Notes: generated by a model not told the origin, from the letters alone. A stretch of DNA of 64,000 bases from Rubrobacter tropicus (GCF_011492945.1 NZ_CP045119.1:1674001-1738000); one strand, 5' to 3'. Counted from the stretch's first letter, positions 27,684 through 37,261 are shown. Translations and numbers: made by a program.

Positions 27684-28325
27684 GTGGACGTCGGAAAGCT
27701 CGCCTCACGTCATCCCGTGCTGTACCACATGGCCGAGGACGGGAGCTGGGAAAGTATACGCAGACTCGGTCTTTTGAGCACGAGCGCCCTGCTCGACGGG
27801 TTCGAGGTGGGGGAGGGGCGGAGGCGCCGCATCGAGTCCGCCCGCCGGCCGGAGATGGAGGCAATAGAGCACCCGGAGCACGGACGCGCCCTGATCTGGG
27901 ACAACAAACCGATGCAGGAGACGGTCCTGGAGCGGTGCCTGACGGGCATGACCCCGCGCGAGTGGTACGAGACGCTCAACCGCAGGGTCTTTTTCTGGCT
28001 GGACAGGAGGCGACTGCTAAGGCTGCTTTGTGCGAGGGCCTACCGGGACCGGCCGCACCTCGTGCTCGAGCTGGACACCGCGGAGCTTCTGCGGCGGCAC
28101 GCGGAGGACGTCACCCTGTCCGCGATCAACTCCGGCGCTACGTTCGCGATGAACCCGGCCCCCCGCGGGCCCCACACGTTCCGCCGCGTTGAGGATCACC
28201 CCAGGGGCAAGGCGGTCGTCGAGCTCGCCGTGGACTACGCCGTCCCCGGGGCCGCCGACTTCACCTGCCGCGTGAGCCGGTGGCGCGGCGGGGGAGAGTT
28301 GGGTGAGGTCTGGCGAAAGGGTTAA
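27684..28325 (+). CDS. DUF7002-like protein, possible ADP-ribosyltransferase fold
   Basis: The 213-residue protein begins HPVLYHMAEDGSWESIRRLGLLSTSALLD, very like a group of uncharacterised proteins I know as DUF7002. The Y-H-M, I-x-x-x-G-L-L-S-T order recalls the first strand and helix of ADP-ribosyltransferase folds (RNA 2'-phosphotransferase and DarT/RES type). Later segments are RVFFWLDRRRLLRLL and TLSAINSGATF. The catalytic residues of that fold cannot be assigned with confidence. GTG at 27684 is used, with GAGGGAC upstream. The GFA gene is twelve bases before, so they are probably co-transcribed. Confidence 0.6.
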   Translation: MDVGKLASRHPVLYHMAEDGSWESIRRLGLLSTSALLDGFEVGEGRRRRIESARRPEMEAIEHPEHGRALIWDNKPMQETVLERCLTGMTPREWYETLNRRVFFWLDRRRLLRLLCARAYRDRPHLVLELDTAELLRRHAEDVTLSAINSGATFAMNPAPRGPHTFRRVEDHPRGKAVVELAVDYAVPGAADFTCRVSRWRGGGELGEVWRKG

Positions 28326-28401
28326 CGTCCCCGGGTTGTAATCGGCGGCGGTGAGCGGCTAGGATTGGTCTTTCGGCACGCGCACACGAGAGGTTGACCC
28401 G

Positions 28402-29502
28402 ATGACGGACACGATGACCGAGAAGATAGTCTTTACCCGCGGCGTCCCGCCGCCCGAGGCTTTCCCGACGGAGCAGATGGGCGAGTGCTTCGACGCGGCG
28501 GTGCGCGGGGACGCTGCCACGGTGCTGCAATACGGCCAGCAGCGCGGGTACGCCCCTCTGAGGCGCCAGCTCGCCGAGGAGTACGGGGTCTCGGAGACGG
28601 AGATCCTGGTGGGCAACGGCTCGCTGCAGTTGCAGGACCTCGTCGCCTCGTACCTCTCCGGGCCAGGCACCGTGGTCTACACGGAGCAGCCGAGCTACGA
28701 CCGCGCGATCAAGACGTTCCGCAGGCGCGCCGCCCAGGCCATCGGCATCCCGCTCGAAGAAGACGGCATCAGCGTCGACCGCCTGGAGGCGGCGCTTGAA
28801 AGGGAGGTCCCGGCCTTCGTCTACCTCGTGCCGGACTTCCAGAACCCGGCGGGCGCGACGCTCTCCCTGGAGAAGCGGCGCAGGATCGTGGAGCTCGCCG
28901 TGGAGCACGACTTCTGGGTGATAGAGGACGTCCCGTACCGCAAGCTCCGCTACGAGGGCGAGGACCTGCCGCTGTTGCGCGAGATCGACGCCTCGCGGGT
29001 CATCACGATGAGCTCGTTCTCGAAGCTCCTCTCCCCAGGAATCCGGGTGGGGTTCATGATCGCGCCAGAACCCCTCATAGACGCGGTCACGGCCCTCGGC
29101 GAGGACACCTACCTCGCCCCGGTCCTGCCCACGCAGGCGGCCGTCGCCGAGTTCATGGGCCGCGGCCTGCTCGGGCCGAACATCGAGCGCCTCAAGGAGC
29201 TGTACACTCCTCGCTGGAAGACGATGTCCGACGCCGTCCGCCGCGAGCTACCCGACGCCCAGGCCTTTATCCCCGGCGGCGGCTTCTTCGTCAGCGTCAT
29301 GCTCCCCGAGGACGCCAACACGACGAACCTAGTCGGGCGCGGCAAAGACGCGGGCCTCGTGCTCACGCCGGGCGCCGCCTTCTTCGCCGACCCCGGGGAC
29401 GGCGAGGCCGTCCCCGGCGACCGCTTCGTCCGCCTCCCCTTCTGCGCCGTAACACCGGGGCAGATAGAAGAGGGAGTCAAAAGGCTCGCGAGCCTTTTGT
29501 AG
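28402..29502 (+). CDS. class I/II PLP-dependent aminotransferase
   Basis: This 366-residue fold type I PLP enzyme has YGQQRGYAPLRRQLAEEYG (cofactor-loop region), VPDFQNPAGATLS, and the PLP lysine in SSFSKLLSPGIRVGFM. The order and PDFQNPxG segment match the 2-aminoadipate/LysN and MocR-related aminotransferases. The substrate is not determined; aromatic or branched-chain amino acids and 2-aminoadipate are open. ATG at 28402 follows GAGAGGTTGACCCG. The stop TAG is part of the heptamer array that follows. Confidence 0.88.
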   Translation: MTDTMTEKIVFTRGVPPPEAFPTEQMGECFDAAVRGDAATVLQYGQQRGYAPLRRQLAEEYGVSETEILVGNGSLQLQDLVASYLSGPGTVVYTEQPSYDRAIKTFRRRAAQAIGIPLEEDGISVDRLEAALEREVPAFVYLVPDFQNPAGATLSLEKRRRIVELAVEHDFWVIEDVPYRKLRYEGEDLPLLREIDASRVITMSSFSKLLSPGIRVGFMIAPEPLIDAVTALGEDTYLAPVLPTQAAVAEFMGRGLLGPNIERLKELYTPRWKTMSDAVRRELPDAQAFIPGGGFFVSVMLPEDANTTNLVGRGKDAGLVLTPGAAFFADPGDGEAVPGDRFVRLPFCAVTPGQIEEGVKRLASLL

Positions 29503-29684
29503 CTGTCAGCTTTCAGCGGTCAGCTTCTCCCCTGACAGCAAAGTCTCGCCCGAAAGAGCGAAGCCGCGCGGCCCCGGACTCAATGGTCCGGGGCCGCTCC
29601 AGTCACGACGTTTGCGCTCTACTGCGGGTGCGTCCCAACGGTCAAAAGCTGATAGCTGACAGCTGATAGCTGATAGCTGACAGC
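29501..29684. repeat. heptamer arrays, inverted arms with an internal 12-bp hairpin
   Basis: A TCAGC arm (29501-29526) begins on the aminotransferase stop codon; a GCTGA arm (29646-29684) ends next to the 35-bp repeat. Between them GCGGCCCCGGAC (29568-29579) pairs perfectly with GTCCGGGGCCGC (29586-29597). The rest of the gap 29503-29827 is an AT-rich leader for the regulator gene. Confidence 0.85.
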
Positions 29685-29685
29685 G

Positions 29686-29720
29686 CAGGTAGGGGCTTTG
29701 CCCCTACCCTGGACTTTGGC
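29686..29720 (+). repeat. 35-bp repeat, left copy
   Basis: This sequence contains a nine-base perfect hairpin (GGTAGGGGC with GCCCCTACC, loop TTT). The identical 35 bases occur in reverse orientation at 33380-33414. The pair brackets the regulator, transporter and transposase genes. Confidence 0.9.
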
Positions 29721-29827
29721 GCTTCTTATGGTTGTTGCAGGATTTGGACAACTCCCAGTTAAGTTGTTGCGACGAACGTAATCGGCTCCTTCTTGACTTT
29801 TGATTTGTTTTTGCGAAACATATCGTT

Positions 29828-30430
29828 ATGACTGAACAAAGCGGTTTTCCGGATTACGAGATGGAGGAATACTTCGAGGCGACGGAGCCCGAGCACCACA
29901 AGGCGTTCGCGGACCCCACCAGGCAGCGGGTCGTTAACCTGCTCTACGAGAGGGCGGCGACGACCAAGCAGCTCGCCGGGGCGCTCGGGCAGAGCCCCGG
30001 GAGGATGGCGCACCACCTGAAGGTCTTGGAAGGAGTGGGGCTCGTGCGGGTGGTCCGCACGCGGCAGGTCAGGGCCATAACCGAAAAGTATTACGGCAAC
30101 ACCTACCGCAGGGTGAACTTCACGGCCAGGGGGTTCTCGTGGCGGGAGAATCTGCCCGAGCTAGAGCCCTTCTTCTTGCTCCGGCAGGCGATCGACGAGT
30201 ACGACCGCTCGGCACTGGAGGTAGAGAGGCGGCCGGGCGCCGTAGCCCCTATGTCGCTCGTAGAGCACGCCCGCGTGCCGGCCTCACGCGCCGACGAGTT
30301 CGCCGCGAAGGTCCTGGAGCTCGCCAAGGAGTTCGAGTCGGACCCGGTGCCAGGAGAGCGCGTGTGGGGCTTCGTGGCGGCCGTCTACCCGACCGACCTG
30401 CCCGAGCTCCCCGAAGACGCCGACGCCTAA
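29828..30430 (+). CDS. ArsR-family winged-helix regulator
   Basis: The 200-residue DNA-binding protein has EPEHHKAFADPTRQRVVNLLYERAATTKQLAGALGQSPGRMAHHLKVLEGVGLVRVVRTRQVR at about 21 to 83: a winged helix of the ArsR/SmtB type, with no clear Cys metal site. A C-terminal 110-residue segment (from AITEKYYGNTYRRV) is present in related regulators and may bind a ligand. The leader is AT-rich, with TTTTTGCGAAACATATCG ahead of ATG at 29828. The MFS gene follows 12 bases on, so it probably controls that transporter. Confidence 0.85.
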   Translation: MTEQSGFPDYEMEEYFEATEPEHHKAFADPTRQRVVNLLYERAATTKQLAGALGQSPGRMAHHLKVLEGVGLVRVVRTRQVRAITEKYYGNTYRRVNFTARGFSWRENLPELEPFFLLRQAIDEYDRSALEVERRPGAVAPMSLVEHARVPASRADEFAAKVLELAKEFESDPVPGERVWGFVAAVYPTDLPELPEDADA

Positions 30431-30442
30431 GGTTGCGGGCCT

Positions 30443-31800
30443 GTGAGCGACACCAGACCCGACGTGCAAGGGAGCGCGCGGCGACTGCCGATGCTCGCGC
30501 TGATCGGCGCGAACGGCGTTTCCTGGATGGGGAACATGGCTGCCCTGGTCGTCGTACCCTGGTTCGTGCTGGAGGTCACCGGGAGCGCGGCCAAGACCGG
30601 CCTCGTGGGCGCCACGCTTGGGGTAGGCACGGTCCTCTCCGGCGTCTTCGCCGGCCCCATGGTGGACCGCCTCGGGCACAGGAGGATGAGCGTCCTGGCG
30701 GACCTCGCGAGCGGCGTGACGACCGCCGCCGTGCCGTTGCTCTACCTGGCCGACGCCCTGGAATTCTGGGCGCTCCTGGCGTTGGTTTTCCTGGGCGCGG
30801 TCCTCGATGCGCCGGGCAACGCGGCGCGTGCCGCCATGGTGCCTGGCCTGGCGCGCCACGCCGGGATGCCGCTGGAGAGGGCCAACTCGGCCTTCGGGGC
30901 GGTGCCGCGTCTCGCCCTGCTCGTCGGCACCCCGGCGGCCGGGGCCGCCATCGCCGCGTTCGGGGCGACCACCGTGCTGCTCGCCAACGCCGCCACCTTC
31001 GCCGTCTCCGCGGCCCTGGTGGCGCTGCTCGTGTCCCCGACCGAGGACCGTGCCGAAGCGATCCCCGGAGCGCGGGATGCGACTTCGGGAATGCGCGCGA
31101 CCGGTGTCGCGGGGTACTTCGCCGACCTGGCAGAGGGTGCGAGGTTCGTGGCGAAGAGCCGGACGGTACTCTCCTTGGTGCTCGTGGTGACCTTCGTAAA
31201 CACGATCGACGACCCGTTCGTCTCCGTGGTGCTACCGGTCTACGCCAAGACCCAGTGGGGGAGCGCCGTGGGCCTGGGCCTCCTCTTCGGAGCAGGCGGG
31301 GCGGGGGCGCTCGCGGGAACGGCGGTGTTCGGGGCGGTGGGCCACCGCCTGCCGAGGAGGAGCGCCTTCGCGATCGGCATCCTCGCCGGCGCGGGGATCG
31401 AGTACGCGGTGCTGCTGGTCTCGCCCTCTCTGGCCGTGGCCTTCGCCGCCTTCGTGCTCGGGGGGTTCCTCTTCGGGCCGATCGACCCGATCTTCTCGAC
31501 GGTCCTGCAGGAGCGCACCCGAAAGAGATGCTGGGAAGGCTGTTCGGCCTGAGCACGGCGCTGGCGACGGCTGGCGCCCCGCTCGGGCTTGCCGTAGGCG
31601 GCTTCCTGGTCGAAGGCGTAGGTCTGCGGGCGACCATCGCCGGGATGGCGGCGGCCTCGGCGGCGGTGGCCCTCTGGATGTGGCTCGATCCCGCCCTGCG
31701 CGGCATGGACGCCCCGGCGAGAGTAGGCGCCGACCGGCCGCGGGAGGAGGGCCCCGTGGTCGCGGCGGACTCCGCGAGGGGCCCGCGCGAGGAAGACTGA
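30443..31800 (+). pseudogene. MFS transporter, one-base frameshift near the end
   Basis: With one base restored the product is 452 residues, typical for 12-helix drug efflux proteins of the major facilitator superfamily. The first part reads NGVSWMGNMAALVVVPWFVLEV and has MVDRLGHRRMSVLADLASG, the loop 2-3 signature. At 31518-31520, ERT is followed by CCC where CCCC restores the conserved PKEMLGRLFGLSTALATAGAPLG in the second frame, which runs to 31800. As written the last helices are lost. The ArsR-type gene upstream suggests an inducible exporter. The indel again falls in a C run. Confidence 0.8.
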
Positions 31801-31812
31801 CCGCCTGCCGGC

Positions 31813-33360
31813 TAGGACGCGAGAGCCCTGCCCCGACCAAGGAGGATAGGAGCCATGCCCAGGAATGCCGCCGTCCCCGCCGAGCCGTCGTCGTCGCCTC
31901 CGCTTCTCGGGTCGCTCCTGCGCTTGCTCGCCGCGCATCGTCCCGCATTCCGCCAGGAGCGCACCTTCCGCAGGATGCAAGCCTTGCTCTTGGGATGTCT
32001 CTTCTCCTTCGCCAGGCGCACCGTCACCCAGGCGCTCGTCACATTGGGGCTTACGGACCACGACTGGAGCGCCTTCTACCGCCTCTTCAACGAGCCCCGC
32101 CTCGACTACGAGGTCCTCACCGGCTGCTTCTTTCGGAAGACGTTGGAGCACCTCCCGGAAGAGCGGCCCTGCGTGGCGGTGGTCGACGGCGTCCAGGTCC
32201 CGCGCCACTCCCACAAGATGCCGGGCACCTCGTGGCTCAAGCACCCGAAGACCCCGCCTTTCATGCCCGGACCCCATCGAGCCCAGCGCTTCCTGCACCT
32301 GGCGGCGCTCCTGCCTCGGAGCGCCGAAGGGTACACGCGAGCGCTGCCGCTCAGGTGGGAGCCGGCCTTCCCGGAGAAGGCGGTCCTTCCCGATGGAACC
32401 GATCCGCGCAAGCAGTGGGAGCCGGCGGTCCTGGCCGTCCGGTGGCTCAGGGCGCGCCTCGACGAAGCCGGCCGCGCCTCGCAGCGGCTCCTGGTCCTGG
32501 GCGACGGCGACTTCTCGGTCGCCAAGATGAGGGCGCTTCTACCGGAGGGCGTCGTGCTGATGACCCGCTTCGCCCGAAACCGGATCCTCCGGGAGCTGCC
32601 CGTTCCTGAGACGGTGGTCCGCAGGGGCAGGCCGCGATTCTACGGACCGAGGGCGAGGAAGCCGCACGAGTGGCTCGGGGAGCGTTCTGGGTGGCGCCGG
32701 GCACGCCTGCGTGTGCGCGGTAGGACGGTCTCCCCGCGCTACCGCGTCGAGGGGCCGTTCTTGCTGGAGCGTGCCCCGGGGCGACCGGTGTTCCTGGTCG
32801 TGGTGAAGGGGGTGCAGCGGGCCTCCGGGCGGGGCCGCCGGGCGAGGAGGGACCCCGCGTTCTGGATCGTCTCGGCGGTCCGGGATTGCGAAGGATGGCG
32901 CCTGCCCTTCTCGGCGGCGGAGCTGCTGTCGTGGGCGTGGCAGAGGTGGGAGGTTGAAGTTTCGCACCGCGAGATGAAAACCGGCTTTGGGCTCGGGGAG
33001 ATCCAATGCTGGAGCAAGGAGGCCGCCGTCCTGGCGGTGCAGTGGCAGGCTTGGGCCTACGGGGTACTGGTGCTCGCCGGTTACCGCGCCTGGGGCATGG
33101 GCCTCGGGCCGATCCGTCCGCCGGGCAGGTGGTGGAACGGCTCGGGGAGGTGGTCGCTGGGCTCCCTATGGCGGGGCTACCACTACGAGCTGTGGGGGAC
33201 GGAGGAATTTAGACCGATCTTCGCGGCGACCGGGGACGGGTGGCCCGAAAAAGAGGCGCTGTTGGCGGGGATGGGAAACGCGGTGAACGGTTCGCTGCGC
33301 GGATAGCCGTTCGCGTGCGCTTGCGCGCCCGGATGGGTCGGTGGGAGACCGCCCGTCCGG
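31813..33360 (+). mobile_element. possible insertion sequence, ends tentative
   Basis: Outside the transposase gene, 31813-31838 and the reverse complement of 33336-33360 share a GGACG core and end in CCGACC (about 18 of 26 positions alike), which may be imperfect terminal inverted repeats. No target duplication is evident, so these ends are a guess. The gene itself is intact. Confidence 0.35.
31855..33306 (+). CDS. DDE transposase, IS4-superfamily type
   Basis: The 483-residue protein has three acidic regions in the order of DDE transposases: VAVVDGVQVPRHS (near residue 110), VLGDGDFSVAKM (near 215) and WEVEVSHREMKTGFGLGE (near 370), the last with the R-x-x-x-E/K spacing of the IS4-type YREK motif (Y replaced by H/S). 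An RNase H-like fold with beta-rich insertion is expected. The reading frame is complete, so the element could be active. ATG at 31855 has AAGGAGG upstream. The intergenic 55 bases separate it from the MFS frame. It is a single copy in this window. Confidence 0.85.
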   Translation: MPRNAAVPAEPSSSPPLLGSLLRLLAAHRPAFRQERTFRRMQALLLGCLFSFARRTVTQALVTLGLTDHDWSAFYRLFNEPRLDYEVLTGCFFRKTLEHLPEERPCVAVVDGVQVPRHSHKMPGTSWLKHPKTPPFMPGPHRAQRFLHLAALLPRSAEGYTRALPLRWEPAFPEKAVLPDGTDPRKQWEPAVLAVRWLRARLDEAGRASQRLLVLGDGDFSVAKMRALLPEGVVLMTRFARNRILRELPVPETVVRRGRPRFYGPRARKPHEWLGERSGWRRARLRVRGRTVSPRYRVEGPFLLERAPGRPVFLVVVKGVQRASGRGRRARRDPAFWIVSAVRDCEGWRLPFSAAELLSWAWQRWEVEVSHREMKTGFGLGEIQCWSKEAAVLAVQWQAWAYGVLVLAGYRAWGMGLGPIRPPGRWWNGSGRWSLGSLWRGYHYELWGTEEFRPIFAATGDGWPEKEALLAGMGNAVNGSLRG

Positions 33361-33379
33361 ACTACCGCTGCTGAGAAAT

Positions 33380-33414
33380 GCCAAAGTCCAGGGTAGGGGC
33401 AAAGCCCCTACCTG
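33380..33414 (-). repeat. 35-bp repeat, right copy (inverted)
   Basis: Exact reverse complement of 29686-29720. Its last bases overlap the last codon and TAG stop of the M36 peptidase gene, so the GGTAGGGGC hairpin forms right at that gene's end and may serve as terminator. Confidence 0.9.
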
Positions 33415-36400
33415 CTAAACACTTGCAGTTCGGCGGCGCGGACCACTTCGTCCTCGTCGGAGCCGCGGGTGCAGTCCGAGTCGTTGGCCGGGTCGGCGTC
33501 GGGGTCGCCCTGGTAGATGGCGGCGCCGGTGCACTGGTTGGAGATGACGCGGAGCTGGACATGGGTGGCGGTGGTGTCGCGGACGTCGAAGCCGGCGAGT
33601 TGGAGGTCGGGGGCCGTCGGGCGGGGCTGGCCCGCCGAGGCCGGGCCGGTCTCGGCGCTGGCCGGGCTGGTGAAGACGCCCGTGAAGCCGCGCGTCGGGT
33701 TCGAGCAGTCGTTCGACGCACTCGCGGTGCAGGTCAGGATCCGGAACTGCCTGAGCGCCGAGAAGCGGCTCTGGGTGTCCGTGTCGCCGAACTTGTCGCC
33801 CTCCTCCTGGGGCCTGAGCAAGGCGCTGACCTGGACCCTGTCGACGAGCTGGGCGCCGCCGGCGAGGTTGACGGTTACCTGCTTGCCCCTGACGGGGCCG
33901 TTGGCCCGCCAGTTGGTGGCCTCCGTCTCGTCGAGAAGCCGGGTGGCGGAGGCGCCGCCCGTTCCCGCTGTGCCGTCGCTCGTGGCCGTGGGCCGCGCGC
34001 CCCTCGCCGAGGAGGCCAGGTTCGCCTGCATCTGGATCGTCCTGGTCCCGGTATCGCCGGAGGCGAACGTCTGCCGCGCGCGCTGGAGGCCGAAGCCGGG
34101 GGCGCGGACGAAGAGGTCGTAGGAGCCGGGGGCGATGGTTGCCGAGCGGGTCAGCGGGGTGGTCGTGCGGCCGTCCGCGACGGGGACCGCGCGCGCCTCG
34201 TAGCGGCCGACGAAGACCTCGAAGTTGGTGATCTCGGCGCCCGTGGGGCCGACGGCGCGGAAGGTTACCTCCGCGTTGTTCTCCCGCGGGGAGGCGAAGC
34301 TGGGCGTCGGGTCGCGGTCGTCTGAACCTTCGCTCTTGGCGCCGATGCCCATGCCGCCGCGGGCGAAGCCGAGCCAGAGTTCTTTCTGGTTGGCGCCGCC
34401 GAAGCGCATCCTGTCAGCGGCGAGGTAGGCGTCGCGGGCGTCGAGGAAGCTTACCGAGGACTGCTGAAGGAGGAAGGCGTCGTGGAAGATCTGGGCCCAC
34501 CTGCGGTTGCCCGGGCAGTCGAGCGCAGAAGTCTCCCCGTCGGCGCACCGCTTTTGCAGGTCCGTGCCAGACCCCGAGGGGTACTGGGCGTCGTACTTGT
34601 TCATGAGAAGCTCGCGGATATCGAAGTTGACGGCCGACCAGATCTCACCGTCCGCGTGCGGGCTTGTTACGCCGTTCGGGTCGTACTCGATGTCCGAGTA
34701 GTTCAGGGGGCTCGCGTTCATGCCGTAGTTGCGGATGCCGGACTGCTTGTCGCCCGTAACGTACGGACCCACCGCGTACCGGTTCTCGCCGTCGGTCGGG
34801 TTGTAGCCGTACTCGTACAGGTACTCTATGGCCGTGAGGTCCGACCAACTCTCGCCCATCGAACGGGCCTGCAGGCCCGAGAGGCCCTGGTCCGGGCCGG
34901 CGACCATGCGGTTTTGGATCGCGTGCCCGTACTCGTGGGCTATCACCGAGACGTCGTAGTCGCCGTCGACGCACGGGGCGTAGAACGCGCCCGCTATCGG
35001 CTGCCAGAGGTACATGTTGGTTATGGGTGCTATGCCGTCGTTTAGCGTGATCTGGTTGGCGTTGTCCCGCCCGAGGTAGCTCGGCGCCCCGCCGTTGACG
35101 GCGCCGGCCTGCACGTCGCCGATTTCGGGGTCGTTCTCCCTTTCGGGCGGCGTCAGGCCGAAGTTGTTGTCCTGCAGGTTGTAGGCCTGCTCGGTGAAAC
35201 CGAGGTTGTAAGACCAGTCGTGGATGCGGTTGTGGGTGGCGAACAGCGCCGCCGTGGCCGCCGAGATGTCGTTGCCCTCGCCAGGGACGGCGAGCTCGGT
35301 CGGCGAGCAACCCTTGCCGGGGTCGGCCGGGTTGGTCGACTCGTACCAGGCGTTGGTCCAGGGGTATTCGTACTCGCGCGTGGCGCTCGTCGGCCTGAAG
35401 CCGGTCGGGCCCGGCGAGAACGGCCCGTACCAGGACTCGGCCGAGCGCGCGTTGTTGCCTATCGTCGTAAACGTCGGCGGGTTGCCCGCCGCCTTGGTGT
35501 TCACGTCCCAGGGCGCCCGCGAGGCCTGGTTTGCGACGTCGAGGGCGCAGCCGGCGGGGGCCGCGTCGCCGTAGACGAGGGTGTTCCAGCAGATCACGTC
35601 CCGGGTGTCAGTGGAAGGGTAGCTGCCGATGGTGGCCCCGATCGGCGGGTTGGCGAAGAACTGGTCCCACTCCGGAGGGTAGGGCACGCCGTCCGGCGGA
35701 TCCGCGGCGTCGTTGGCGAGGAAGAAGCCCGTGTAGGTGTTCGGCGGGAGCGGGGCCGCGTTCTGGAAGCTGCAGACCCGCACGAAGTAGTCTCCCGGCG
35801 GCACGCCGCCCTCGGGCTCGTAGAGGATGCTCTCGGGCGTCGTTATGACGTCGCCTTCGGCCACGACCACGCCGCCAAACACGAGCTGGAGCACGATGTC
35901 GTTGGCCGGGTTCGTCGCGTTGGCGCTCACCGCGACCTGCCCCGTGCCCTCGGCGACGGTGAACGGGCCGTTCTGCGGCGCCTCGTCGCAGGAGGTGGCG
36001 CTGAAGGTGCCCTGGAAGGGTTGGGAGTTCGGCGGCTCTGGCACGGCCGGCGGCTCGACCTGGGCGTACTCGATGCCCGTGTCTTCGGCGAGCTGCTGGA
36101 CGTTGTTCGTCCTTACGAGCACCTTGCCGGTGTTGGCGTCGACGAAGCTGGTGAAGGATTTCGCCTCGTTGCCGCTGTCTTCGATCAGGATCGCCTCGTA
36201 GGCCGGCCGCACGCCGCCCTCTGGCGTCGGAACGGCCGTGAGGCGGACCTGCTGCTCCTGCGAGAGCCCGTCCACGCGCAGCTGCGTGAAGTCGCTGCGC
36301 AGGCCATCGCCGTCCTTCAGACGGTCGGCCGTCGCGCTCTCTATGTCCGCGGGGACGACGCTCTCGCCGACGTCCCGGGCCGCCGTCACCCAGGCCTCCT

Positions 36401-37010
36401 TGCCCGTGAGACCCGTGGAGGTCGTTGCGAGGCCCGTGTTCTTCGAGAGCGATGAGGAGACGTAGGCCACGTCCCAGCTGCCGCCAGACCCGGTGAGGCC
36501 GACCAGCACGGAGCCGTCGGTCACCGCGGGCAGGTCGCCGAACTGCTGGCGAAAGAGCACGACGTGGCCGTCGGAGCCCTCCATCGGGGTCTCGTTCTCG
36601 AACTTCAGCCGGGCGTCGTCGCGCAGGTAGTCCGCGGAGAGGCCGAAGACCGCCGCGTTGTTCGCGAGGAAGGCGCGGGCCGCGGCCCTGGCGTCGTCGC
36701 CCTGCACGTCTTTGGCGAGGAAGCCGTCGTAACGGATCAGGGACCGCGGCGTGCCGAACTGGTTCCAGCGGGCCGTCGCGCCGAGGTCGGAGACGGCGCC
36801 GCGCTGGGCCGCGGTCGCGCTCACGCTGCCCGTCCTGAAGTCCCGGTCGGGCTCGTGGTCGTGCAGCTCCTCGATGTTTCCCACTGCGCCCGCCGAACGG
36901 GGTCCGAGCACCTCTAGAGCGAGGAGCGCCGCCGCCAACACCACCATGAGAAATACGGCCTTCGCCGTGCGTCCGGTCGGCACTCCGCCGTTCGCCCCTT
37001 CTCCAGACAT
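33408..37010 (-). CDS. secreted M36 (fungalysin-type) metallopeptidase with C-terminal carbohydrate-binding-like domain
   Basis: A 1200-residue exoenzyme. The signal peptide (FLMVVLAAALLALEVLG, about 18 to 38) is followed by an FTP propeptide (about 60 to 280), a beta-rich insert, and the M36 peptidase with HEYGH zinc site (His692, His696, catalytic Glu693) and third ligand Glu720 in RSMGESWSDL. After the peptidase come a carboxypeptidase-regulatory-like beta domain (about 950 to 1020) and a discoidin-like C-terminal domain (about 1030 to 1190). It would be secreted and autoprocessed. ATG at 37010 is preferred; upstream extension shares no signal-peptide logic. The peptidase target is unknown. 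Confidence 0.9.
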   Translation of the reverse strand: MSGEGANGGVPTGRTAKAVFLMVVLAAALLALEVLGPRSAGAVGNIEELHDHEPDRDFRTGSVSATAAQRGAVSDLGATARWNQFGTPRSLIRYDGFLAKDVQGDDARAAARAFLANNAAVFGLSADYLRDDARLKFENETPMEGSDGHVVLFRQQFGDLPAVTDGSVLVGLTGSGGSWDVAYVSSSLSKNTGLATTSTGLTGKEAWVTAARDVGESVVPADIESATADRLKDGDGLRSDFTQLRVDGLSQEQQVRLTAVPTPEGGVRPAYEAILIEDSGNEAKSFTSFVDANTGKVLVRTNNVQQLAEDTGIEYAQVEPPAVPEPPNSQPFQGTFSATSCDEAPQNGPFTVAEGTGQVAVSANATNPANDIVLQLVFGGVVVAEGDVITTPESILYEPEGGVPPGDYFVRVCSFQNAAPLPPNTYTGFFLANDAADPPDGVPYPPEWDQFFANPPIGATIGSYPSTDTRDVICWNTLVYGDAAPAGCALDVANQASRAPWDVNTKAAGNPPTFTTIGNNARSAESWYGPFSPGPTGFRPTSATREYEYPWTNAWYESTNPADPGKGCSPTELAVPGEGNDISAATAALFATHNRIHDWSYNLGFTEQAYNLQDNNFGLTPPERENDPEIGDVQAGAVNGGAPSYLGRDNANQITLNDGIAPITNMYLWQPIAGAFYAPCVDGDYDVSVIAHEYGHAIQNRMVAGPDQGLSGLQARSMGESWSDLTAIEYLYEYGYNPTDGENRYAVGPYVTGDKQSGIRNYGMNASPLNYSDIEYDPNGVTSPHADGEIWSAVNFDIRELLMNKYDAQYPSGSGTDLQKRCADGETSALDCPGNRRWAQIFHDAFLLQQSSVSFLDARDAYLAADRMRFGGANQKELWLGFARGGMGIGAKSEGSDDRDPTPSFASPRENNAEVTFRAVGPTGAEITNFEVFVGRYEARAVPVADGRTTTPLTRSATIAPGSYDLFVRAPGFGLQRARQTFASGDTGTRTIQMQANLASSARGARPTATSDGTAGTGGASATRLLDETEATNWRANGPVRGKQVTVNLAGGAQLVDRVQVSALLRPQEEGDKFGDTDTQSRFSALRQFRILTCTASASNDCSNPTRGFTGVFTSPASAETGPASAGQPRPTAPDLQLAGFDVRDTTATHVQLRVISNQCTGAAIYQGDPDADPANDSDCTRGSDEDEVVRAAELQVFSR

Positions 37011-37261
37011 TGTCCCCCGTCCCGTTCGGTTCCCGGCACGAACCCTCTTCCGCGCTTCAGACGCGCTTGCCCGGGATAGAATCTTGCCCGGGGCCCCTAC
37101 GGCGCACGCGGGGGTTTGTGCGTTGCAGTTCGAGCAGCATACAGGGATGGCGATCCCCGCGCCAGGGGCGGCGCGGAACCTTCTCCAGCGTACCAAGGAT
37201 CGGGGGTTTGGGCGCCGATTTTCTCTCTGGTTTGGGGCCGATGCGTGCGTACACTCGGTCA

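Noticed and set aside
29501-29684. CRISPR array
   Set aside because: The repeat units are seven bases in tandem with no 25-40 bp repeat and no spacers of constant length.
33378-36455. Plus-strand frames opposite the M36 peptidase gene
   Set aside because: The minus-strand frame has signal peptide, HEYGH site and full domains; the opposite frames are GC-driven.
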